A model generated the notes under the pieces. The model had not been told where the DNA came from. It saw nothing but the letters and a program-made list of their open reading frames with translations, and searched no databases. A DNA stretch of 64,000 bases from Paraburkholderia hospita (GTDB lineage: Bacteria; Pseudomonadota; Gammaproteobacteria; Burkholderiales; Burkholderiaceae), in contig NZ_CP026106.1 of the NCBI RefSeq assembly GCF_002902965.1, positions 2,232,001 to 2,296,000 on the forward strand, in the 5' to 3' direction. Of this stretch, positions 54,301 through 63,158 are shown piece by piece; within the stretch, counting starts at the first letter, position 1; every line of letters begins with the position of its first letter. A program made the translations under genes and the position numbers.

Positions 54301-55011
54301 ATGCCGCCCCCGGCCCCCCGCCCCGCCCTCGAATGCCGCTCACTGAGCAAAGCCTACGCAACAACCCGCGTAGTCCTCGCCAACTTGGACTTCAAACTGG
54401 AGGCAGGCGAATTCATCGCCATCATGGGCGACTCAGGCGTAGGCAAATCAACGCTACTAAACCTGATAGCGGGCCTGGACCGCGCCGACAGCGGTGAGGT
54501 GCTAATCGACGGCACGCCCGTCTCAACGCTGAACGACGACACCGCCACCCGCCTGCGCCGCGAAAAACTCGGCTTCGTCTTCCAGGCGTTCCACGTGCTG
54601 CCACATCTGACGCTCGCGCAAAACGTCGCGCTACCGCTACTGCTGAACGGCATCGCACCACAACGCGCACTCGACATGCTCGCCGCCGTCGGTCTGGACG
54701 GACGCGGAAACGACATGCCACGCCAGCTATCAGGCGGCGAACTGCAGCGCGTCGCCATCGCTCGCGCCCTCGTGCATCGTCCCACGCTGATCCTCGCCGA
54801 CGAGCCCACGGGCAATCTCGACCCCGACACCGCACATGAAGTGCTCGCGCTGCTGCGCGAAGAAACCAAGGCAAACGGCGCAGCGACGATGATGGTCACG
54901 CATTCGCAAGCGGCCGCCGCCGTCGCCGACCGCGTGCTCATCCTGAGCGAAGGCAAACTGCACGCGATGCACACGACATCGCCCCACGCATCGCGCCAAA
55001 ACCATGAATGA
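54301..55011 (+). CDS. ABC transporter ATP-binding protein (LolD/AttE-like)
   Basis: 236 residues with AAGGA upstream. Walker A GDSGVGKST (about residue 43), LSGGELQR signature, Walker B LILADEPTGNLD and VTHS are intact. The close spacing of QVA-type motifs and the small size fit the MacB/LolD-type ATPases that serve FtsX-like permeases. The first 350 bases contain many A- and C-ending codons (CTA, GCA, ACA), in keeping with its place right of element D. It overlaps the permease gene by eight bases. Confidence 0.9.
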   Translation: MPPPAPRPALECRSLSKAYATTRVVLANLDFKLEAGEFIAIMGDSGVGKSTLLNLIAGLDRADSGEVLIDGTPVSTLNDDTATRLRREKLGFVFQAFHVLPHLTLAQNVALPLLLNGIAPQRALDMLAAVGLDGRGNDMPRQLSGGELQRVAIARALVHRPTLILADEPTGNLDPDTAHEVLALLREETKANGAATMMVTHSQAAAAVADRVLILSEGKLHAMHTTSPHASRQNHE

Positions 55012-57601
55012 CACAGCGGTAAACGCAACCGCGCACCGCGCGCCCCCCACCCGCCACGGCCTGCGCACGCTCACGCGCTGGCTGCTCGCCGCCGAATGGC
55101 ACAGCCACAAAGGCCGCGCGCTGATCGCGATTGCGACCATCGCGCTCGGTGTCGCACTCGGCTACGCCGTGCAATTGATCAACAGCGCCGCGTTCAACGA
55201 ATTCTCGGCGGCGACCCGCAGCCTGTCGGGCCAGGCAGACTTGCAGGTGCGCGGCGCGCAGCCCACGTTCGATGAAGGCGCCTATCCACGACTCGCGACT
55301 CAACCCGGCGTCGCGCTCGCCAGCCCCGTGCTCGAACTCGACGTGACCGTGCCGGATCGCACCGCGCCGCTGAAAGTGCTAGGCATCGACATGTTCCGCG
55401 CGAGCCGCATCGCACCCGATCTGACGGGCGTAGCAGACAGCGACAGCCCGCTCGACGCGCTCGCCGGCGACGCCATCTTCCTCTCGCCCGCCGCGCAGCA
55501 GTGGCTCGGCGTGCACGTCGGCGAGACCGTGACGTTGCGCAGCGGCACGTCCGATGTGCATCTGCGCGTGGCAGGCGGTATCGTCAGGGCGCGGCCCGGA
55601 CAACGCATCGCGGTGATGGACATCGCGGCTGCGCAATGGCGCTTCAGTCGCATCGGCAAGCTGTCGCGCGTCGATCTGCAACTCGAACGCGGCGTCGATC
55701 GCGAACGGTTCCGGCGTGCGTTGCAGGACCAACTCGGCAGCCGTTTCGCCGTGGGCGAAACGCGCGATGTCGAAAGCCGCACCGACCGGCTGTCGCGCGC
55801 CTACCGGATCAATATGAACGTGCTCGCGCTCGTCGCGCTGTTCACGGGCGCGTTTCTCGTGTTCTCGACGCAGGCGCTCGGCGTGGTGCGTCGGCGCGCG
55901 CAGTTCGCGATGCTGCGCGTGCTCGGCCTCACGCGTGCGCAGTTGCTGCGGCAGATTCTGCTCGAAGGCGCTTTGCTCGGCACGCTCGGCTCGGTGGCGG
56001 GCATCGCGCTCGGCTTCGCGCTCGCGTATGTCGTGCTGCGCTTTTTCGGCAGCGATCTGGGCGGCGGCTATTTTCCCGGCGTTCAACCGACGGTCGGTTT
56101 CGAGCCCATCGCCAGCGCGATTTTCGTCGTGCTTGGTATCGGCGTGTCGCTGCTCGGCAGTCTCGTGCCCGCGCTCGAAGCGGCGCGCGCGCATCCCGCT
56201 CCCGCCCTGAAGGCAGGCGGCGAGGAAACCGCGCTCGGCAAGCTGTCGACACCGTGGTCTGCGCTCATCTGCATCGCGCTCGGCGTGGCGCTGACGCAGA
56301 CACCACCCGTGTTCGACGTGCCGATTGCGGGCTATCTCGCCGTCGCGCTGCTGCTGATCGGCGGCATTGCACTGATGCCGCGCGTCACGTCGCTGCTGTT
56401 TCGCGCGCTGAGCCGTACGCTCGATGGGAACAAAAAACGGCGGCCCGCCACGCCCGTCATCGCGCTTGCGCTCGCGCGCCTTGCGAACGCGCCGGGTCAG
56501 GCATCGATTGCGATGGGCGGCGTGCTGTCGAGCTTCACGCTGATCGTCGCGATGGCGATCATGGTGTCGAGCTTTCGGGTGTCGGTCGAAGACTGGCTCG
56601 CGCACCTGCTGTCCGCCGACGTCTATGTGCGCGTCGCGCCGAACGGCGACACGGGCGGGCTGAACCCGCAGCAACAGACGATTCTCGCCGCCACGCGCGG
56701 CATCCGGCACGCGGCGTTCGCGCGTACCTCGCAACTGACGCTCGACGCATCGCGGCCGTCCGTCGCCCTGCTCGCGCGCGAAATCGATGCCGCCGATCCC
56801 GGCGCGAACCTGCAGATCACCGGCGAGATCCTACCGCCGTCTGCTATCCGCGCTGGCGAGACGCCCGTGTGGGCATCGGAAGCGATGGTCGATCTGTATG
56901 GCTATCGCGTCGGTCAACGGTTGACGCTGCCGATCGGCGAGCACGGCGCAGTGTTCGTCGTCGCGGGCATTTGGCGCGATTACGTGCGGCAAACGGGCGC
57001 GCTGCAAATCCGTCTCGCCGACTACCGACGCCTCACGGGCGACACAGGCGCCACCGACGCCGCCCTCACGCTCGAACGCGGCGTGAGCGCGGCGCAGGCC
57101 ATCGCCGCGATGCGCGCGTTGCCGTTCGCGAGCGCGCTCGACTTCGCGCAACCCGGAGAGATCCGCGCGCGCACGCTGACCATCTTCGATCGCAGCTTCG
57201 CCGTCACGTATCTGCTGGAAGCCGTCGCAATCGTGATCGGATTGTTCGGCGTCGCGGCGACGTTTTCGGCGCAGACGCTGTCGCGCTCGCGCGAGTTCGG
57301 CATGCTGCGACATGTGGGCGTGACGCGCGGACAGATTCTCGCGCTGCTCGCGACGGAAGGCGGACTGCTCACCGCGCTCGGCATCGCGATGGGCTGCGTG
57401 CTCGGCTTCGCGATCAGCCTGATCCTCGTGTTCGTCGTCAATCCGCAGTCGTTTCACTGGAGCATGTCGCTGCATGTGCCGTGGATGCTGCTATCCGTGC
57501 TGGCGCTCGTGATGCTCGCGTCGTCGTGTACGACGGCCGTCGCGGCGGGCCGCCGCGCGGTCTCCGTCGATGCCGTGCGCGCGGTCAGGGAGGACTGGTG
57601 A
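55004..57601 (+). CDS. FtsX-like ABC permease with two FtsX domains (AttF/AttG-like fusion)
   Basis: 865 residues. The N-terminal helix (ALIAIATIALGVALGYAVQL) and periplasmic domain (about 60-260) precede a three-helix FtsX unit (about 265-390), then a second set (to about 480) and a second periplasmic region, ending with a further FtsX unit (EAVAIVIGLFGVAATFSAQTLSRSREFGMLRHVG). MLRVLGLTRAQLLRQI and MLRHVGVTRGQILALL are the paired coupling motifs. It would move or extract an envelope lipid or lipoprotein with the ATPase. It ends with a TGATG overlap onto the next gene. Confidence 0.88.
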   Translation: MNDTAVNATAHRAPPTRHGLRTLTRWLLAAEWHSHKGRALIAIATIALGVALGYAVQLINSAAFNEFSAATRSLSGQADLQVRGAQPTFDEGAYPRLATQPGVALASPVLELDVTVPDRTAPLKVLGIDMFRASRIAPDLTGVADSDSPLDALAGDAIFLSPAAQQWLGVHVGETVTLRSGTSDVHLRVAGGIVRARPGQRIAVMDIAAAQWRFSRIGKLSRVDLQLERGVDRERFRRALQDQLGSRFAVGETRDVESRTDRLSRAYRINMNVLALVALFTGAFLVFSTQALGVVRRRAQFAMLRVLGLTRAQLLRQILLEGALLGTLGSVAGIALGFALAYVVLRFFGSDLGGGYFPGVQPTVGFEPIASAIFVVLGIGVSLLGSLVPALEAARAHPAPALKAGGEETALGKLSTPWSALICIALGVALTQTPPVFDVPIAGYLAVALLLIGGIALMPRVTSLLFRALSRTLDGNKKRRPATPVIALALARLANAPGQASIAMGGVLSSFTLIVAMAIMVSSFRVSVEDWLAHLLSADVYVRVAPNGDTGGLNPQQQTILAATRGIRHAAFARTSQLTLDASRPSVALLAREIDAADPGANLQITGEILPPSAIRAGETPVWASEAMVDLYGYRVGQRLTLPIGEHGAVFVVAGIWRDYVRQTGALQIRLADYRRLTGDTGATDAALTLERGVSAAQAIAAMRALPFASALDFAQPGEIRARTLTIFDRSFAVTYLLEAVAIVIGLFGVAATFSAQTLSRSREFGMLRHVGVTRGQILALLATEGGLLTALGIAMGCVLGFAISLILVFVVNPQSFHWSMSLHVPWMLLSVLALVMLASSCTTAVAAGRRAVSVDAVRAVREDW

Positions 57602-58713
57602 TGCGTGCCGCCCGTATTCTGTTGCTCATGTTTGCGTGCCTGCTTCGCGCATCGTTTGTGTTCGCGGCCGAACCGCAGTTCGCGGCAGTCTTGCCGGGCA
57701 AGTCGATTGAACTGCCGCGCGATACGGGCGCGCATCCCGCGTTTCGCACCGAATGGTGGTATGCGACGGGCTGGCTGGAGACGCCCGATCATCAGCCGCT
57801 CGGCTTCCAGATCACCTTCTTCCGCTCGGCGACGGGCCATCCGGCCAGCGATCCAAGCGCGTTCGCGCCGACGCAGTTGATCATCGCGCACGCCGCGCTC
57901 AGCGATCCGAAGCTAGGCCGGCTCGTGCACGACCAGAAGATCGCGCGGCAAGGCTTCGGCCTCGCTTACGCGAAGCCCGACAACACCGACGTTCGGCTCG
58001 ATACCTGGCGCATGGTCCGCGCGCCGGACGGCCACTACGACGTGAGCGCCGACGCTGCCGGCCTCGCGCTGCATCTGACGTTCACGCCGACGCAGGCGCC
58101 GCTGCTTCAGGGCGACAACGGCTACTCGCGCAAAGGACCACTGCCGGAACAGGCGAGCTACTACTACAGCGAGCCCCAACTGCGCGTTACGGGTAGCGTC
58201 ACACGCCCATCCGCCGATGGCGCGAGCCACGCGCCGACGCCAACGCCCGTCACGGGCAGCGCGTGGCTCGATCACGAATGGTCGAGCACATTGCTCGCAT
58301 CCGATGCAGTCGGCTGGGACTGGCTCGGCGCGAACCTGACTGACGGCGCCGCGCTGATGGCCTTCAAGGTACGCGCCGCCGATGGGCGCGCGGTCTGGGC
58401 GCACGCCGCGCTGCGCACGGCCGACGGACACGTCACGCAATACGGCCCCGGCGACGTCGACTTTTCGCCGACCCGCCAATGGCGTTCGCCGCGCACGAAC
58501 ACGCAATACCCGGTGGCGACCGTCGTCCGCACGGGCGATATCCGCTGGCAACTGACGCCCTTGCTCGACGATCAGGAACTCGATTCGAGCGAATCGACGG
58601 GCGCGCTCTATTGGGAAGGCGCGGTCACCATCCGCCGTGATGGGCAGCCTGCGGGGCACGGCTACCTCGAACTCACCGGCTATGGAAAAAAGCTGAAGCT
58701 CGAACGGCGCTGA
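57601..58713 (+). CDS. CrtC/AttH-like lipocalin-domain protein
   Basis: 370 residues with a signal peptide (ILLLMFACLLRASFVFA) followed by EPQFAAVLPGKSIELPRDTGAHP. The HPAFRTEWWYATGWL motif (about residue 48), SYYYSEPQLRVTG and GSAWLDHEWSS are typical of the AttH/hydroxyneurosporene synthase (CrtC) family, a double lipocalin-like fold. In attEFGH-type operons such a protein is the periplasmic partner of the ABC permease, as the order and one-base overlap indicate here. No carotenoid genes are visible, so CrtC activity is unlikely. Ligand unknown. Confidence 0.85.
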   Translation: MRAARILLLMFACLLRASFVFAAEPQFAAVLPGKSIELPRDTGAHPAFRTEWWYATGWLETPDHQPLGFQITFFRSATGHPASDPSAFAPTQLIIAHAALSDPKLGRLVHDQKIARQGFGLAYAKPDNTDVRLDTWRMVRAPDGHYDVSADAAGLALHLTFTPTQAPLLQGDNGYSRKGPLPEQASYYYSEPQLRVTGSVTRPSADGASHAPTPTPVTGSAWLDHEWSSTLLASDAVGWDWLGANLTDGAALMAFKVRAADGRAVWAHAALRTADGHVTQYGPGDVDFSPTRQWRSPRTNTQYPVATVVRTGDIRWQLTPLLDDQELDSSESTGALYWEGAVTIRRDGQPAGHGYLELTGYGKKLKLERR

Positions 58714-58732
58714 TGCCCGTCCAGCGGGCATC
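58712..58732 (+). terminator. Hairpin at the end of the Att-like operon
   Basis: An eight-base stem GATGCCCG / CGGGCATC begins inside the stop codon of the AttH-like gene and has a five-base loop. There is no T run, so termination may need Rho. Confidence 0.5.
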
Positions 58733-58820
58733 TAGGGGTAAACCCTGAAATTTGGAAAAGTCACTTCCACTGGATGGTCTTAATCTTAAACGGCTACTTA
58801 CCTACACTTGCTTCAACTGA

Positions 58821-58842
58821 TTGCGAACAGGGCTGTTCGCAA
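58821..58842 (+). promoter_or_regulatory. Perfect inverted repeat in the leader of the DUF4148 gene
   Basis: TTGCGAACA and its exact complement TGTTCGCAA flank a GGGC loop and end 27 bases before the start codon. It could be an operator or a stabilising hairpin in the 5' leader. Confidence 0.55.
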
Positions 58843-58869
58843 AGTCGAAAACAAAGTTGGAGGTTCATC

Positions 58870-59178
58870 ATGAAGTCGCTGATCAAGGCTGTTGCCATCG
58901 CTGCTGTGCTCGCTATCCCCGCTGTGTCGTTCGCTCAGTCGAACCAGCCTGTTACTCGCGCTCAGGTCCGCGCCGAACTGGTTCAGCTGGAAAAGGCCGG
59001 CTATCGCCCGGGCGCAGGCACGGAAGCGCACTACCCCGATGAGATCCAGGCCGCGCAAGCGCGTGTGGACGCGCAGAATGGCGCAGCGAGTGGTTACGGC
59101 GGTGTCGCGAACGCATCGCAGTCGGGCCGTCCTAGCGTGTCGGCTGCGGACTGGAATGCGATGTACAACCGTCCGTAA
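58870..59178 (+). CDS. DUF4148 exported protein (second copy)
   Basis: 102 residues with a signal peptide (MKSLIKAVAIAAVLAIPAVS, cleavage after FAQS). The DUF4148 signature VTRAQVRAELVQLEKAGYRPG is followed by HYPDEIQAAQARVDAQNG and a short polar tail. GTTGGAGG serves as ribosome site. It is the same family as the protein at 29486, and is likely periplasmic with no known function. The codons are the most T-ending-tolerant of the small genes (GCTGTTGCC, GCTGTGCTC), suggesting a highly expressed gene with its own rules. Confidence 0.9.
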   Translation: MKSLIKAVAIAAVLAIPAVSFAQSNQPVTRAQVRAELVQLEKAGYRPGAGTEAHYPDEIQAAQARVDAQNGAASGYGGVANASQSGRPSVSAADWNAMYNRP

Positions 59179-59219
59179 GTCGCTTTGATGCCCGCTTCAG
59201 TCTGACGTCTGTCTAGCGT

Positions 59220-60548
59220 CTACTTCGCGCCCGCCGTGCCTGTCGCGGGCGCGATTCGCCACACCGCGTTACCGACATCGTCGGCAACCAGCAGCGCGCC
59301 GCGCGCATCCAGCGTGACGCCGACGGGCCGCCCAACCGCGTGCCCATCCGGCGTCAGGAATCCCGTCAGAAAATCTTCCGGTCCGCCCGACGGCTTGCCA
59401 TTCTCGAACGGCACGAAGATCACCTTGTAGCCCGCAAACGGCTTTCTGTTCCACGAGCCATGCTGGCCGACGAACGCGCCGCCACGATAACGGTCCGGGA
59501 ACAGCTTGCCGTCATAGAACGCCAACCCGAGCGATGCCGTGTGATTGCCGAGCGCATAGTCCGGCGCGATGGCTCGCGCGACCATGTCCGGGTTCTGCGG
59601 CTTCACGCGCGAATCGACATGTTGTCCGTAGTAGCTGAACGGGAAGCCATAGAACGCGCCGTCCTTCACCGACGTCATGTAGTCGGGCACGAGGTTGTTG
59701 CCCAGTTCGTCGCGTTCGTTCACGGTCGTCCACAGCATGCCCGTTTGAGGTTGCCACGCCATGCCGTTTGGATTGCGCAGACCGGTTGCGTAAGGCCGCA
59801 TCGTGCCGCTCGCGATATCGAGTTCGACAATGCGCGCGCGGTCCGCTTCCGCTTCGACGCCATTCTCCGCTGCATTGCTGTTCGAACCGATCGTGATGTA
59901 GAGCCGCTTGCCGTCGCGGCTCGCAAGGATATTTTTCGTCCAGTGATGGTTGATCGGGCCGGCGGGCAGATCGGCGACCTTCACGCCCTGCGATGCAATC
60001 TTCGTTTCGCCCGTGACGTAATCGAAGCGCAGCAGCGCGTCGGTATCGGCGACATAGAGCTGGTTGCCGATCAGCGCCATGCCGAACGGCGAATGCAGCT
60101 TGTCGATGAACACGCTTTGCGTTTCGGCGCTGCCGTCGCCGTCTGCGTCGCGCAGCAGCACGATCCGGTCGGGGCTCGGCACGCCCGCGCCTGCGCGCTT
60201 CTGAAACTGCTTCGTGATCCACCCGACCACGCCGCCGCCTTCGTCGTGCGGCTGCGGCGTGTTGGTCTCGGCGACCAGCACGTCGCCGTTCGGCAGCGTG
60301 TAGAGCCAGCGCGGATGCTGGAGATTCTCGGCGAACGGCGTCACCGCGAAACCGGGTGGCGCGGTGGGATGCGTGCCGGCGGCACGCGTTTCGACAGGCG
60401 CGATGTGGACTGTCGGCACGAGTGATTTCGTGGGCGCGGGCAATGTCGGCGAAGGGCCGAAACTCAATTCTTCCGGCGTCGTGGATGGCGCCGCGCAAGC
60501 GGCAAGCGGAACGACGACACTCGCGATCAGAAAGGGACGAACGCGCAT
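59220..60548 (-). CDS. Sorbosone/glucose-dehydrogenase-like beta-propeller lipoprotein
   Basis: 442 residues from [10 protein letters not shown] at 60548, behind GGAGG. The signal peptide ends in the lipobox LAAC, so the protein is lipid-anchored to a membrane and faces the periplasm. The remainder is a six-bladed propeller of the sorbosone/soluble glucose dehydrogenase type: [56 protein letters not shown] and [15 protein letters not shown] is the usual cofactor. The exact sugar or aldehyde substrate cannot be read. Confidence 0.87.
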   Translation of the reverse strand: MRVRPFLIASVVVPLAACAAPSTTPEELSFGPSPTLPAPTKSLVPTVHIAPVETRAAGTHPTAPPGFAVTPFAENLQHPRWLYTLPNGDVLVAETNTPQPHDEGGGVVGWITKQFQKRAGAGVPSPDRIVLLRDADGDGSAETQSVFIDKLHSPFGMALIGNQLYVADTDALLRFDYVTGETKIASQGVKVADLPAGPINHHWTKNILASRDGKRLYITIGSNSNAAENGVEAEADRARIVELDIASGTMRPYATGLRNPNGMAWQPQTGMLWTTVNERDELGNNLVPDYMTSVKDGAFYGFPFSYYGQHVDSRVKPQNPDMVARAIAPDYALGNHTASLGLAFYDGKLFPDRYRGGAFVGQHGSWNRKPFAGYKVIFVPFENGKPSGGPEDFLTGFLTPDGHAVGRPVGVTLDARGALLVADDVGNAVWRIAPATGTAGAK

Positions 60549-60662
60549 GGAACCTCCAGCGTCAGTGCAACCGGGAGCGGCGCAATTGATGACTGCGCAG
60601 CAAATGTCTTGCCCGATGCTGACGATTTGTGGCTGGTGAGGTTTGGAGATGGTAGCTCGGAC

Positions 60663-60956
60663 TTCTCCACAGATTTCGTGCACAAGGCTGTGGGTAACCT
60701 GGGCAAGACTAGCGCAAGTCATTGACGCCATTCAGGTTGCACACGCTGCATCCGCCTCGCGTCACTCGCGCACGCTTCTTCTACGCGTGGACACGCCGCG
60801 AGCTTGTCCACAGTTTCCGTGCACAAGCCTGTGAGTATCCTGCGCAAGACTCACGCAACTCATTGATGCGATTCAGATTGCACGCGATGCATCGGCTATC
60901 GCCCAATACACGGCCTCGAGGTTATCCACAGTTTTTGGTGACAACCCTGTGGACAA
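60663..60956. repeat. Three inverted pairs of DnaA-box-like sequences in direct repeats
   Basis: This lies within a gene-free stretch (60549-61029). Left-facing sites TTCTCCACA (60663), TTGTCCACA (60804) and TTATCCACA (60922, the exact DnaA consensus) are each followed 26 bases later by a reverse site: TTACCCACA (60689), ATACTCACA (60830) and TTGTCCACA (60948), read on the minus strand. The first two units are also similar in the next 90 bases (CAAGACT..CGCAA, GATTGCAC..GATGCATC), so this is a tandem duplication of about 141 bases with a third, shorter unit at 118 bases. Binding of DnaA is a prediction. Confidence 0.7.
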
Positions 60957-61029
60957 CACCCGGACTCGCGCCTTATCCCACTGACGCATCACGGCTTTTC
61001 CTTGCGACGCGCTCACGCAGCACATCCCG

Positions 61030-62388
61030 CTACTGCCGCGCATGCACGCGCTCCCGAACACCTTCCAGCCGCTCCCGCACAAACCGCACATGCTCGCGCA
61101 GCACATAGAACCCATCGGCATAAGCAAGCGGCATCCGCAGCGTATTCAGCGACGCCTCGATGCCATCCAGCTCCGCAAGCAGCTTCGCGCGTTCTTCATC
61201 CGATGAACTGCGCATCGCGTCGCGTTCGATCGCGATCAGCGCGCCGTAGTACCGGTAAATCCGCGAGCGCACGCGCCAGCTAAACAGCGCGGGAATCAGC
61301 CGCAACGCGGGAATCAGCAGCACAGCGATCGGCAGCAGCAACACCAGCAAACGGTCGACCACCGTCGCGAGCCAGAACGGCAGCGTCCGGTACAGAAAGC
61401 TCTTGCCAGACTTGTAGTAGCGCGTCGCATCCTCGCTGATGCGGAATTCGCGCGCGACGGAATTGGGAAACTGCCCAGCCTTCTGCAACAGCCCCGCCGG
61501 ACCATTCACTTCCTGCGCGGCTTCGATCAACAGATCGGATATCGCCGGATGCAGGTTCGAGCGCGCCACCATTTCGACGGTCGGGCTGATCAGATGAAGC
61601 GGCTCGGGCGGAATGCGGCGCCTCAGATCGAGCAGACCAATGGGCAGATCGAGGTTGTCGAGATAAGGAAAGATCCGCGTATAGGCATCCGCTTCGGTGA
61701 AATTCATCACCGACACGCCAGGAATGGTCAGCAGACGCAGGATCATCGCGCGCGTGGTCGAGTCGCCGCTCAGCAGCGCCGCGTCGACCTCGCCAGTCAC
61801 GAGCGCTTTCGCGGCGTCGAGCCCATCGAGCGGCAAGAGTGTCGTATCGCCGTCCGGCACGATGCCGTTCGCCCCGAGCAGTTCGAGCGACAGCATCCGC
61901 GTGCCGCTGCCTTCGCGGCCAATGGCAACCCGCTTGCCTTCCAGATCCGACAATTGCGACAGTCCCTTGCCGCGATACACGACGATCAGCGGCACATATG
62001 ACACCGTGCCGAGCGACATCAGCGACGTCGTGTCCCGGCCAGCCGAGACGCCGCCCTGCACGAGCGCGACATCCACCCTTTGCTTCCGGTCGAGCAGCCG
62101 GTCGAGATTCTGCACGGAGCCATCGGACTCCAGCACGTTGAGCGTCACGCCATTGCGCCCGAGTATCTTTCGATATTCCTGCGCGTACTGCATGAACGAG
62201 CTGTCGTGCGGACCGGCGCTGATCGTAATCGTGCGCGGCGGCGCGGGATCGACCAGCCATATCACGAGCCAGGCGAGCACGGCGAACAGCACCACGAACG
62301 GCAGAAACGACACGGCGAGATCGCGCCACATCGCATGCGTGTGGTCGCGAACGACTCGCGGAGAATGCTGACGAACATTTTTCTTCAT
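61030..62388 (-). CDS. TAXI-family TRAP solute-binding protein with membrane anchors
   Basis: 452 residues. A membrane helix near the N-terminus (about residues 26-48, LPFVVLFAVLAWLVIWLV) is followed by a TAXI binding domain (about 55-330; TITISAGPHDSSFMQYAQEY, VALVQGGVSAGRD, RVAIGREGSGTR) and a second hydrophobic stretch (about 340-370), with a C-terminal helical cytoplasmic tail. The anchor arrangement differs from free periplasmic TAXI proteins. No TRAP permease genes adjoin it, so it may have a sensing or partner role. Confidence 0.85.
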   Translation of the reverse strand: MKKNVRQHSPRVVRDHTHAMWRDLAVSFLPFVVLFAVLAWLVIWLVDPAPPRTITISAGPHDSSFMQYAQEYRKILGRNGVTLNVLESDGSVQNLDRLLDRKQRVDVALVQGGVSAGRDTTSLMSLGTVSYVPLIVVYRGKGLSQLSDLEGKRVAIGREGSGTRMLSLELLGANGIVPDGDTTLLPLDGLDAAKALVTGEVDAALLSGDSTTRAMILRLLTIPGVSVMNFTEADAYTRIFPYLDNLDLPIGLLDLRRRIPPEPLHLISPTVEMVARSNLHPAISDLLIEAAQEVNGPAGLLQKAGQFPNSVAREFRISEDATRYYKSGKSFLYRTLPFWLATVVDRLLVLLLPIAVLLIPALRLIPALFSWRVRSRIYRYYGALIAIERDAMRSSSDEERAKLLAELDGIEASLNTLRMPLAYADGFYVLREHVRFVRERLEGVRERVHARQ

Positions 62389-62579
62389 GGCCCGGCTCGC
62401 CTCCGAGATGCATCATCGCCCATCGTAGCCGTCTCGCGCCGCTCTGTGGAGCACCTTGCGCGCGCCCGTCCAAACCCGTTTCTCCGCACGCGCCAACCGA
62501 CGATTCCGTCATCGACAACAAAATCGCCGCGAGCACTTGCGCGATCGAAAGTGTGTCTCTATAATTCGCGCTCTTCGCT

Positions 62580-62656
62580 AGGCTCGTAGCTCAGCTGGTT
62601 AGAGCACCACCTTGACATGGTGGGGGTCGTTGGTTCGAGTCCAATCGAGCCTACCA
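62580..62656 (+). tRNA. tRNA-Val (anticodon GAC)
   Basis: A 77-base cloverleaf. The acceptor stem AGGCTCG (62580-62586) pairs with CGAGCCT (62646-62652), the CCACC-TTGACAT-GGTGG anticodon arm gives GAC, the T-loop is TTCGAGT, and the 3' CCA is encoded. A terminator follows at 62678. Confidence 0.95.
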
Positions 62657-62677
62657 ACGAATATACGCAGTAAATGG

Positions 62678-62712
62678 AAGCGGCAAGCATCGTATGCTTG
62701 CCGCTTTTTTTT
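62678..62712 (+). terminator. Rho-independent terminator after tRNA-Val
   Basis: A perfect 13-base stem (AAGCGGCAAGCAT and complement) with a three-base loop runs into eight Ts. Confidence 0.92.
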
Positions 62713-62727
62713 GCGTTCCGCGCCAAC

Positions 62728-62762
62728 GAAAAAAGCCGAAGAACAAACCTGTCCTTCGGCTT
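62728..62762 (-). terminator. Rho-independent terminator of the cyo operon
   Basis: On the minus strand a nine-base stem AAGCCGAAG / CTTCGGCTT with a 12-base loop is followed by TTTT. It lies 54 bases after the cyoD stop codon and just beside the tRNA terminator, so the two units are insulated from each other. Confidence 0.8.
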
Positions 62763-62816
62763 CCGTTCACCGGGCATCGCGCTGACGCGCAATGCCCGGA
62801 TGCATGTGCAACGGCT

Positions 62817-63158
62817 TCAGCGCGACATCATGTTCATGCTGACGTTGTGCATCACCCACACCGTCCCGAACACCAGGAACATCGCGGCCAGCACTGTATA
62901 GGCGAGCGCAAGCGTATTCCAGCGCTGCCCGGACGTCGACACGCTCATGTGCAGGAAGAACACCAGGTGCACGACGATCTGCACGACAGCGAGCGCCGCC
63001 AGCGCGAACGGCGCCGAGGCAGCCGGCAGCCAGCCTTGCAGCACGATGCCGAATGCCGCGGCCGTCAACACCACGGCCAGCACGAACCCAATCACATATC
63101 CGCCGATACCGCCATGCCCCGCTTCGCCATGAAGCGCATGAGAATTCGAGTGAGCCAT
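62817..63158 (-). CDS. cyoD: Cytochrome bo quinol oxidase subunit IV
   Basis: 113 residues with three membrane helices (GYVIGFVLAVVLTAAAFGIVL, ALAALAVVQIVVHLVFFLHM, ALAYTVLAAMFLVFGTVWVM), the standard size and topology of CyoD. It stabilises the terminal oxidase complex in the inner membrane. Its ATG directly follows the TAA of cyoC with no spacer, and it is the last gene of the operon. Confidence 0.93.
   Translation of the reverse strand: MAHSNSHALHGEAGHGGIGGYVIGFVLAVVLTAAAFGIVLQGWLPAASAPFALAALAVVQIVVHLVFFLHMSVSTSGQRWNTLALAYTVLAAMFLVFGTVWVMHNVSMNMMSR

Noticed and set aside
55501..58713. A single 1070-residue frame covering permease and AttH-like genes
   Set aside because: It runs in the wrong frame through the permease gene and gives an arginine-rich shadow sequence; the true genes overlap by one base at 57601.
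60549..61029. The DnaA-box-like region as a plasmid or chromosomal replication origin
   Set aside because: No replication initiator, parAB, gidA or rpmH gene adjoins it, and the flanking genes are ordinary chromosomal genes. Only a DnaA-binding role is kept as a hypothesis.
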